The notes below the pieces were generated by a model. It searched no databases, was not told the DNA's origin, and was given only the letters and a program-made list of their open reading frames with translations. This document shows positions 1 through 5,013 of a DNA stretch of 5,073 nt, piece by piece. This stretch comes from Deltaproteobacteria bacterium. GTDB lineage: Bacteria; Bdellovibrionota; O2-12-FULL-43-9; JACQJE01. How positions within the stretch are numbered: position 1 is the first letter of the stretch; each line of letters opens with the position of its first letter. The position numbers were made by a program, and so were the translations under genes. The stretch covers positions 1 to 5,073 of the forward strand of contig JACQJE010000172.1 of assembly GCA_016205125.1 (NCBI GenBank), written 5' to 3'.

Positions 1-188
1 GCTATAGGGGGCTCCTCAGGCGAACGTGGAGGATCTGTTTATAAAGTGCACAAGAACTCTTGTTTTTAAAATTATTGAGGAATATTAATAAGTTGCTTGT
101 TAGAAAAGGGATAGCGCAGATGAATAAATCCTTTACAGCCCTTGATCCGCTTGAGTACTCGTACTATCTTCACATTTGTGTTATTAAA
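1..188. other. AT-rich left flank without a supported gene
   Basis: No coding region with recognisable conserved residues is visible. A small open frame running from about 60 to 257 (+) would need a non-ATG start, has no ribosome binding site, overlaps the ATPase start and encodes a protein of unremarkable composition, so it is not called. The stretch probably contains the 3' end or flank of an upstream unit and the region leading into the ATPase promoter. Confidence 0.4.
50..67 (+). terminator. weak terminator-like hairpin with T run
   Basis: A short inverted repeat (ACAAG at 50-54, loop AACT, CTTGT at 59-63) is followed directly by four more T residues. This could be a weak intrinsic terminator for a gene entering from the left. 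Frame 1 is open from base 1 to a TAA at 67-69 (about 22 codons), so a gene end here is possible, but such a short open stretch is not significant. The stem has only five pairs and is AT-rich, so the call is weak. Confidence 0.2.
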
Positions 189-217
189 TTGACAACGCTG
201 TCGTCATTTGTCATGAT
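189..217 (+). promoter_or_regulatory. sigma-70-type promoter of the DUF4143 ATPase gene
   Basis: A perfect -35 hexamer TTGACA (189-194) is followed, after a 17-bp spacer, by CATGAT (212-217), which matches four of six positions of TATAAT. Transcription would begin near 224. That is at or just before the ATG codons at 226 and 232, so the transcript may have almost no leader. No Shine-Dalgarno sequence precedes any of the three possible starts, which agrees with leaderless translation. The -10 lies inside the palindrome at 201-226. Confidence 0.45.
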
Positions 218-226
218 AAATGACGA
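201..226. promoter_or_regulatory. 26-bp near-palindrome, candidate operator
   Basis: The arms TCGTCATTT (201-209) and AAATGACGA (218-226) are perfect reverse complements. The centre contains TCATGA (211-216), itself palindromic, and only the pair 210/217 breaks the symmetry. The element overlaps the candidate -10 box and the first start codons of the ATPase gene, where a bound repressor would block transcription. The downstream protein carries a winged-helix segment, so autoregulation is a reasonable inference, though another regulator or a hairpin in the RNA is equally possible. Confidence 0.5.
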
Positions 227-1359
227 TGAATATGTCATTTATTCGAAGAGTTCTTGACATTGCGTCAGTTGTTTCGCAAAAGAGCTGTTTTTTGTTCGGC
301 CCCCGACAGACCGGAAAGACAACGCTTATCCAGCATGATTTAAATTCAGACTATTTTTATAATCTCCTTGAAAGCGATACCTTTTTGACCTTGAGTCGAG
401 AGCCCCAGCGGTTGAGGCAAGAGATCAAGAAAAGAGGCGCTGTTGTCGTGATTGATGAAATTCAAAAACTCCCTCTCCTGCTCGATGAAGTTCATCTCCT
501 GATCGAAAAGCAGAAATGTCGTTTTCTGCTAACCGGTTCCAGCGCTCGAAAGCTCCGGCATGGGGGTGTAAATCTTCTGGGGGGTCGGGCCCGCCATCGT
601 GTCCTTCATCCCTTCGTTTTTCCGGAAATCCCGTCATTGAATTTGCTTCAAGCCTTAAATAGAGGCCTCATCCCTTCCATCTATTTCTCAGATGCACCCG
701 AAGAGGATTTGAACTCCTATGTGGGGGATTATCTAAAAGAGGAGATTGTGCAGGAAGGGCTAACGAGAAATATTCCTGCCTTTAGCAGATTTCTCGAAGT
801 GGCTGCTCTCTGCAATGGTCAACTCATCAACTATACTGAAATTGGCAATGATGCCCAAGTGCCGCGCACGACGGTTCATGAGTATTTTCAAATCCTCAAG
901 GATACTTTGATCGCATATGAATTGACCCCTTGGAAAAAGAGTAAGAAGAGAAAACCACTCTCCACAAGTAAATTTTATTTTTTTGATCCCGGCGTGGTCC
1001 GTACATTGCAGAAAACGCCCATTTTGGACGAACGCTCTCCCTCTTTTGGTCCGGCTTTTGAGCACTATCTTTTTCACGAACTCCAGGCCTATTGCGATTA
1101 CAAACAGAGAGGGCCACTCCATTACTGGCGCTCGACCTCTGGCTATGAAGTCGATTTTATCCTGGATGACGAGATTGCCATCGAGATCAAGGCTAAAAAA
1201 AGTGTAGCAACGCGAGATTTAGCGGGATTGCGGGCGATTGCTGAGGAACATCTTCTCCGAAAATATCTGATTGTCAGTCTTGAACCTCGACCACGAAAAG
1301 TGGATCAAATCGAAATTCTTCCTTGGAAAACTTTCCTGGAAGATCTCTGGAGCGGTTGA
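220..1359 (+). CDS. AAA_14/DUF4143-family ATPase with PD-(D/E)XK-like C-terminus
   Basis: This is a predicted cytosolic P-loop ATPase of the widespread AAA_14/DUF4143 family; the cellular role of the family is largely unsettled. Counting from ATG 220, Walker A is GPRQTGKTT (27-35), Walker B is VVVIDEIQ (75-82) and a sensor-1-like LLTGSSAR lies at 103-110, followed by the family's GGRAR...LHPF segment (121-132). Residues about 186-235 resemble a winged helix (FLEVAALCNG...VPRTTVHEYFQIL). The C-terminal DUF4143 part keeps a PD-(D/E)XK nuclease-like signature: E281, D312 in GYEVDF, and E322/K324 in IEIKAKK. The length of about 375-379 aa is normal for the family and no frameshift is seen. Three in-frame ATGs exist (220, 226, 232); homologues usually begin close to the FIRRVLD segment, so 232 is the most natural start, and no Shine-Dalgarno separates the candidates. 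The gene stands alone behind its own palindrome-covered promoter. Family call is strong; biological role is unknown. Confidence 0.9.
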   Translation: MTMNMSFIRRVLDIASVVSQKSCFLFGPRQTGKTTLIQHDLNSDYFYNLLESDTFLTLSREPQRLRQEIKKRGAVVVIDEIQKLPLLLDEVHLLIEKQKCRFLLTGSSARKLRHGGVNLLGGRARHRVLHPFVFPEIPSLNLLQALNRGLIPSIYFSDAPEEDLNSYVGDYLKEEIVQEGLTRNIPAFSRFLEVAALCNGQLINYTEIGNDAQVPRTTVHEYFQILKDTLIAYELTPWKKSKKRKPLSTSKFYFFDPGVVRTLQKTPILDERSPSFGPAFEHYLFHELQAYCDYKQRGPLHYWRSTSGYEVDFILDDEIAIEIKAKKSVATRDLAGLRAIAEEHLLRKYLIVSLEPRPRKVDQIEILPWKTFLEDLWSG

Positions 1360-1435
1360 TTCAGCATTCTGCGTTCTTGCCTCGAAAATGTGTTCGCGAT
1401 CCAATTTGTCATACGCATATTGAATTCACTCAAAA
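1360..1435. other. intergenic segment upstream of the sigma-54 promoter
   Basis: The 76 bases between the ATPase stop and the sigma-54 promoter contain no gene and no obvious terminator for the ATPase gene (no GC stem followed by a T run). Enhancer sites for a sigma-54 activator would be expected roughly here or further upstream inside the ATPase gene, but no clear palindrome is visible. The heptamer TTGTCAT occurs at 1406-1412; it also occurs in the palindrome at 208-214 and in the leader at 1588-1594. Confidence 0.4.
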
Positions 1436-1452
1436 CTGGCACGCTGATTGCA
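1436..1452 (+). promoter_or_regulatory. sigma-54 (RpoN) -24/-12 promoter
   Basis: The string CTGGCACGCTGATTGCA fits the sigma-54 consensus TGGCACG-N4-TTGCW. The invariant GG (1438-1439) and GC (1450-1451) are separated by exactly 10 nt. Transcription should begin about 12 nt after the GC, near 1463. The promoter points at the SUMF1-domain gene and gives it a leader of about 234 nt. Sigma-54 promoters need an ATP-dependent bacterial enhancer-binding protein; no such activator is encoded in this window. No better sigma-70 promoter was found between here and the start codon. Confidence 0.75.
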
Positions 1453-1462
1453 CCTTACATTC

Positions 1463-1696
1463 CTGGAGTCTGAAGAGGTTGATTGATTGAGATTTATTAA
1501 CCTATTGAAATCAACCAACAGATGAAACTTGCGACTCAGGAAAGAGCGCCCTGTCTGACCCTATTTTGTGCGACCGAGTGACAATTCTTGTCATAGATCG
1601 CATGAATTGTGTGAGGAAAGAGTGTGGAATAGTCGTTGGAGAAAGCGAGGTGCGCTTTTGCGGACCAGAAAAAAGAGATTGAAGAGGAGAGATGAA
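1463..1696 (+). other. long 5' leader of the SUMF1-domain gene with inverted repeats
   Basis: If transcription starts near 1463, the untranslated leader is about 234 nt, long for a bacterial mRNA. It contains GGTTGATT (1477-1484) pairing perfectly with AATCAACC (1509-1516) across a 24-nt AT-rich loop, and TGACAA (1579-1584) pairing with TTGTCA (1588-1593) across 3 nt. Neither is followed by a T run, so neither looks like an attenuator terminator. An in-frame GTG at 1568 extends the reading frame by 43 codons, but that extension is very rich in Arg and Lys and unlike a signal peptide, so it is taken as leader. The leader matches no riboswitch class I recognise. Confidence 0.4.
1685..1689 (+). 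promoter_or_regulatory. ribosome binding site fixing the SUMF1-gene start at 1697
   Basis: AGGAG lies 7 nt before ATG 1697, an ideal Shine-Dalgarno spacing. It decides between the upstream GTG at 1568, which has no comparable site, and ATG 1697. A second AG-rich stretch (about 1722-1728) precedes an internal ATG at 1733, but that start would remove the positively charged n-region of the signal peptide. Confidence 0.7.
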
Positions 1697-2845
1697 ATGA
1701 AAGGGTTTACGCAAAGAGAGAAGAGGGGTGTCATGATCGCGCTCTGCTTCCTCGTTTTTTTGGGTTTTTCAGGAAGGCTTGTGGCGGATGAGTTAACCGT
1801 GGAACAATTACAAGAGATGGAGCATCTGGCCCAGGAACTCGGCGATGAGAGCTGGGAGGTGCGAAAAGATGCCTCGGAAAAGTTCGCCCAGAGCTACATC
1901 GAGGAGTGCAGATATCCAGGGATCAGAAGCTGGCTGAAGGAGCGGCTCGAAGGGGAAAAAGATCTTGAAATCAAGACGCGGCTGGAGAAGCTTCTTTCCG
2001 CGGCGGAAGAGGAATGTCGATCACTCATGGAATTTGTTTGGATTCCTGCAGGGGAATTCATGATGGGGAGCCCTGAAGGTAAGGTGGGTAGATGGAATAA
2101 TGAGGAGCTCCATTGCGTGGAGATCACGAAAGGCTTTGAAATTGCCAAGACGGAGGTGACCCAGCTTCAGTGGTTTCTGGTGATGGGGAATAACCCTTCC
2201 TATTACAGTGAGCAGATTTACTGTCGAGGGGAGCATCGGGTCATTAATGACCTCAATGGCAAAGCAATTTCCCTCTGTCCGGACCATCCAGTGGAGAGTT
2301 TTTCCTGGGATGACGTTCAGGTTTTTTTGGGAAAGCTCAATGCAAAGAAAGCGAGTGAAGGCTACACCTATCGTCTCCCGACAGAAGCGGAGTGGGAGTA
2401 TGCAGCGCGTGGGAGGATGGCTTCTGGGGAAGTGCAGCAGGGTGCGTATACCTTTGGGGATGATCAGACTCTTCTTGGAGATTACGTCGTTTCCTATAAG
2501 CATGTGGGCCCTCTCTTCCCCCGCGCTGTTGGACAGAAGAAAGCGAACTCCTATGGTCTTTATGATATACATGGGAACATTTCGGAGTTGTGTCAGGACC
2601 AGTATAATGAGGATTATAATCAATCAGGAAAGAGAGAAAAATTGTCGAGTGGAAATGAGGGTTTCAAAGATCCGCAGGGGCCTGCTTCAGGCCCGTACTC
2701 CGTGGTTCGTGGTGGCCGGGTGGGCTGCGACCCAAGGGAGTTGCGGTTGGCTTCCCGCGGCGGCGTCTTTCTCGTAGGTGGCGCCAACGAGGTCGGTTTT
2801 CGCCCGGTGAGGGTCAGCGCGCCGGACAAAGAAGGCAATGAGTAA
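1697..2845 (+). CDS. exported SUMF1/FGE-fold protein with HEAT-like N-terminal segment
   Basis: The 382-aa product starts with a Sec-type signal peptide: basic n-region (K2, R7, K9, R10), hydrophobic core about 12-25, and likely cleavage after LVA (A30), so it should act in the periplasm or at the surface. Residues about 34-105 form a helical, charged segment resembling one or two HEAT-like repeats (LAQELGDESWEVRKDASEKF). Residues about 111-372 are a formylglycine-generating-enzyme/SUMF1 domain: FVWIPAGEFMMGS (113-125), a KTEVTQLQW segment (151-159), YRLPTEAEWEYAARG (225-239), YGLYDIHGNISELCQD (286-301), VVRGG (336-340) and the terminal GFRPV (367-371). Human FGE uses a cysteine pair (C336/C341) following GG; here C344 fits the first position, but the second is L349. 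It is therefore unlikely to oxidise sulfatase cysteines, and no sulfatase is nearby. A binding or structural role is inferred. The start is set by AGGAG at 1685-1689, and expression probably depends on sigma-54. The alternative start is 1733. Confidence 0.88.
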   Translation: MKGFTQREKRGVMIALCFLVFLGFSGRLVADELTVEQLQEMEHLAQELGDESWEVRKDASEKFAQSYIEECRYPGIRSWLKERLEGEKDLEIKTRLEKLLSAAEEECRSLMEFVWIPAGEFMMGSPEGKVGRWNNEELHCVEITKGFEIAKTEVTQLQWFLVMGNNPSYYSEQIYCRGEHRVINDLNGKAISLCPDHPVESFSWDDVQVFLGKLNAKKASEGYTYRLPTEAEWEYAARGRMASGEVQQGAYTFGDDQTLLGDYVVSYKHVGPLFPRAVGQKKANSYGLYDIHGNISELCQDQYNEDYNQSGKREKLSSGNEGFKDPQGPASGPYSVVRGGRVGCDPRELRLASRGGVFLVGGANEVGFRPVRVSAPDKEGNE

Positions 2846-2846
2846 A

Positions 2847-3085
2847 GGGTGAAAGTCCTTACAGCAAAGAGCTAGCGATTCATGCTCTGGCCCTGAGTCA
2901 TGAGATACATATCGAAGAGGTACGTGACGAAGCGTTATTGCGAGACACAGGAGACTCTACGTGGTCTGAGACCCCGAGCGAACACTGAAGCTCATTGCAC
3001 GGAAGCCGGGAGATCCCACGGGTGGCCAAAGAACCCAAAGAAACGCGAAGTGCCTGGGAAACCTTCAGATCTGTAACAAACTTTC
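2847..3085 (+). ncRNA. structured non-coding segment, possible group II intron ribozyme remnant
   Basis: About 240 nt after the SUMF1 stop have no plausible coding frame and many short complementary segments: AGAGC (2868-2872) with GCTCT (2884-2888), GGTCTGAGACC (2963-2973) and GGGAGATCCC (3008-3017). It begins with GGTGAAAGTCC (2848-2858), a string I associate with domain I of many bacterial group II introns. The later purine-rich run CACGGAAGCCGGGAGATCCC also reads like the 5' ribozyme part of such introns. No domain V hairpin (AGC...GAAA...GTTC type), intron 3' end or reverse-transcriptase gene is present, so if correct this is an ORF-less, 3'-truncated relic. It could instead be another structured RNA or a leader for the Fic gene. 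The resemblance is from memory and not from an alignment. Confidence 0.38.
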
Positions 3086-3088
3086 CTC

Positions 3089-3117
3089 TTGCGTGCGAAG
3101 CGATTATCAGGCATAAT
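3089..3117 (+). promoter_or_regulatory. candidate sigma-70-type promoter of the Fic gene
   Basis: TTGCGT (3089-3094) and CATAAT (3112-3117) are separated by 17 bp. The -10 matches five of six consensus positions and the -35 only the conserved TTG start. Transcription would begin near 3124, leaving about 27 nt of leader before GTG 3151. Most of the spacer and the whole -10 lie inside the palindrome at 3097-3123. Confidence 0.4.
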
Positions 3118-3123
3118 CGCTTC
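3097..3123. promoter_or_regulatory. 11-bp-arm palindrome before the Fic gene, candidate operator
   Basis: GAAGCGATTAT (3097-3107) and ATAATCGCTTC (3113-3123) are perfect reverse complements around a CAGGC centre. A partial third copy, GCGATTG, follows at 3134-3140, just before the start codon. There is no T run after the stem, so it is not an intrinsic terminator. Its position over the candidate -10 suggests an operator, possibly bound by the winged-helix domain of the Fic protein itself; a hairpin marking the edge of a small mobile or repeat element is the alternative. Confidence 0.5.
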
Positions 3124-3150
3124 ATGATGTGAGGCGATTGTGGGGGCGGA

Positions 3151-4266
3151 GTGAAATATATCTGGCAAAGTAAAAAGTGGCCAAAGCTGAGCTGGCAGAG
3201 TGAGACTTTACTGACCCTAATCAGCAGAGCGCGGCTTGCTCAAGGAAAGCTCCTGGCTCAAGTAACGAGTCTCGGCTTACAGCACAGCCGGGAGGCGTGT
3301 GCCGATATTTTGACTGAGGAAGTAGTCAAAACCTCTGCCATCGAGGGTGAACGGTTAAACCGCGAGTCAGTTCGATCCTCTGTGGCACGGCGCTTGGGAC
3401 TCCCCCTAGCTGGCCTGCCTCCTGCCAATCGCTATGTAGACGGCTTGGTGGGAGTTCTCCTGGAAGCCACTGAAAAATATGACAAGCCGCTCACGGCAGC
3501 ACGACTTAAACGATGGCAGGCGGGGCTTTTTCCGACCGGATATTCTGGACTCTCGCGCATTCGCGTTGGAAGGTGGCGTGGCGCGAGTGAGTCGATGCAG
3601 GTCGTTTCAGGTGCTATGGGGAGAGAGAAAATTCATTACGAAGCGCCTCCGGGTGAGCGCATCGAAGCGGAAATGAAGCGGTTTTTATCTTGGTGGAAAG
3701 CTACAAAGGATCGAGAGGACGGGCTATTGCGGGCGGGGTTGGCCCACTTTTATTTTGTCACTATTCACCCCTTTGAAGATGGGAATGGCCGTATTGCCAG
3801 AGTGTTAACGGATATGGCGTTGGCGCAGGATGAAAAGCTTTCGACCCGCTATTACAGCCTCTCTTCGCAAATCATGGAAGAGCGCGACGATTATTATGAC
3901 GTTCTCGAAGCATGCCAGAAAGGGAGCGGCGATGTCACCCAATGGTTGGAGTGGTATTTGGGATGCTACACCCGTGCGGTGAAGAAATCCGAGAAACTCA
4001 TCGAAGATGTTCTGGCAAAGGCGAAGTTTTGGCAGCATCATGGCCAGATCGCGATCAATGAGCGACAGCGAAAGATCGTGAATCGGCTTCTGGATTCCGG
4101 AAAAGGCGGTTTTCAGGGTGGACTTACGACGCGCAAATACGTTTCCATGGCCAAAGTGAGCCGTGCCACAGCTTTCCGGGAGATCTCGGATTTATTGGAA
4201 AAGGGGATTCTCATCCAAAATCCCGCTAAGGGCCGAAGTGTCAGTTATGATTTGAAGTGGGTTTAA
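3151..4266 (+). CDS. Fic family protein (DUF4172 N-terminus, class II-type, C-terminal winged helix)
   Basis: The 371-aa protein belongs to the Fic/DOC fold family, whose members mostly transfer AMP from ATP to a hydroxyl side chain of a target protein. Residues 1-80 match the DUF4172 N-terminal region (KYIWQSKKWPKLSW start). T61-S-A-I-E65-G66 fits the inhibitory (S/T)xxxE(G/N) motif, and its placement before the Fic core is that of class II Fic proteins, in which the Glu blocks productive ATP binding. The catalytic motif HPFEDGNGRIAR (206-217) is complete: H206, D210, the GNG loop, R214 and R217. Residues about 300-366 form a winged helix (SRATAFREISDLLEKGILI), suggesting DNA binding or autoregulation. 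GTG 3151 is chosen because the conserved N-terminus begins there; the preceding GGGGGCGGA is an atypical, very close ribosome site. The gene is complete and ends 9 nt from the convergent tsaB. No separate antitoxin gene is adjacent, as expected for a self-inhibited Fic. The target protein is unknown. Confidence 0.93.
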   Translation: MKYIWQSKKWPKLSWQSETLLTLISRARLAQGKLLAQVTSLGLQHSREACADILTEEVVKTSAIEGERLNRESVRSSVARRLGLPLAGLPPANRYVDGLVGVLLEATEKYDKPLTAARLKRWQAGLFPTGYSGLSRIRVGRWRGASESMQVVSGAMGREKIHYEAPPGERIEAEMKRFLSWWKATKDREDGLLRAGLAHFYFVTIHPFEDGNGRIARVLTDMALAQDEKLSTRYYSLSSQIMEERDDYYDVLEACQKGSGDVTQWLEWYLGCYTRAVKKSEKLIEDVLAKAKFWQHHGQIAINERQRKIVNRLLDSGKGGFQGGLTTRKYVSMAKVSRATAFREISDLLEKGILIQNPAKGRSVSYDLKWV

Positions 4267-4275
4267 AAAAGCGCC

Positions 4276-5013
4276 TTATTGATGAACACTGCGAATATAG
4301 ATCGGCGTCACAAGGGATGCAGGGAGGAGGTTTCCTTCCTGGCGGAGTTTGTGAGGAATGAGCGCGATCGAGAATTTGGCAAGAGGGTAATAGAGGTGAA
4401 GGGACTCCTCATCTTCGTGGCCGGGTGGAAGAGGAAAGTCTTGCTCAAAGACAGGGCGATAGGAGAGGAGGCCTGTGCCAGCGAGGAGTCCCTTTTTGCG
4501 CGAAGTATTGTTGAGGCGCGAGTGGAGAAAGTCTCTCCAGACCTCAGGATGGCAAGCAAGGGGGCCTTCAAGGAGTCCTGCGCGGTCATAAAGGGCGGCG
4601 TAGATTTCTCCCTTTCGGGCATCGAGGATCGGGCTGACCCACTCTGCGTCGGTATAAGCAAAGGCTTGATGAGCGAGGATCTCCAGACTCGAGAGCGGAA
4701 TGATGGGGCGGTCGATCACTGCGGCGATCCCTTTGAGGGTGGCCAGAGTGATCCGCACTCCCGTGAAGGCGCCAGGTCCCACAGTGGCTGCAAATGCGCC
4801 GAGTGATTCAAAGGACCACTCTGCTTTTTGCAGAAGGGCCTGGATACGGGGGAGGAGTTGTTCAGAGTGTGTTTCACCCGGTGACGATTTTGCCCAATAT
4901 TGATCAGAAGAGATCAGGCTGACGCCTGATTGCTCTGACAGTTCGGCAAGGGCCATGCTGCCCAGCGAGGTGGTGGTGTCAATGGCCAGAAGTTTCATTT
5001 TGGGACTGCTCAC
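4276..5013 (-). CDS. tsaB: tRNA threonylcarbamoyladenosine (t6A) biosynthesis protein TsaB
   Basis: TsaB is the non-catalytic ASKHA-fold partner of TsaD. With TsaE it allows transfer of threonylcarbamoyl made by TsaC onto A37 of ANN-decoding tRNAs in the cytosol. Visible family signatures, numbered from GTG 5013, are LLAIDTTT (8-15), SEQLLPRIQALL (50-61), VGPGAFTGVR (78-87), LDARKGEIYAALY (130-142), the glycine pair in GTGL (179-182) and a terminal PIYIRS (237-242). The length of 240-245 aa is near the E. coli size of about 231. Two starts are possible: GTG 5013, which overlaps the upstream stop as GTGA and suggests translational coupling, or ATG 4998, whose product MKLLAIDTTT begins where homologues usually do. 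Neither has a strong Shine-Dalgarno. The gene lies downstream of an rseP-like gene in the same direction and faces the Fic gene. Core housekeeping gene; function is secure. Confidence 0.95.
   Translation of the reverse strand: MSSPKMKLLAIDTTTSLGSMALAELSEQSGVSLISSDQYWAKSSPGETHSEQLLPRIQALLQKAEWSFESLGAFAATVGPGAFTGVRITLATLKGIAAVIDRPIIPLSSLEILAHQAFAYTDAEWVSPILDARKGEIYAALYDRAGLLEGPLACHPEVWRDFLHSRLNNTSRKKGLLAGTGLLSYRPVFEQDFPLPPGHEDEESLHLYYPLAKFSIALIPHKLRQEGNLLPASLVTPIYIRSVHQ

Noticed and set aside
60..257. Small plus-strand open frame of about 65 codons before the ATPase
   Set aside because: Non-ATG start, no ribosome site, overlaps the ATPase start and its promoter, and shows no recognisable family features.
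1568..1574. GTGCGAC as the 5' boundary of a group II intron that ends in the 2847-3085 block
   Set aside because: The five-base GTGCG signal is common by chance, and the intervening 1.3 kb is a normal SUMF1 gene with its own start signals, not intron RNA.
1568..1696. 43-codon N-terminal extension of the SUMF1 protein from GTG 1568
   Set aside because: It is very Arg/Lys-rich, would place the signal peptide internally, and has no ribosome site, whereas ATG 1697 has an ideal AGGAG.
2021..2623. 200-codon minus-strand open frame inside the SUMF1 gene
   Set aside because: Shadow frame antisense to a clearly conserved domain, with no motif of its own.
3097..3123. Hairpin before the Fic gene as an intrinsic terminator of the SUMF1 transcript
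   Set aside because: No T run follows the stem on the plus strand, and the right arm runs into the Fic leader.
2898..3125. 75-codon minus-strand open frame in the non-coding block
   Set aside because: Composition and hairpin content point to structured RNA on the plus strand; no ribosome site or conserved motif supports a protein.
3151..4266. Fic gene as half of a Fic-antitoxin (class I) toxin-antitoxin pair
   Set aside because: No small antitoxin gene is adjacent, and the inhibitory motif TSAIEG is within the Fic protein itself.
4279..4806. 175-codon plus-strand open frame opposite tsaB
   Set aside because: Antisense shadow; the minus-strand frame carries all TsaB signatures.
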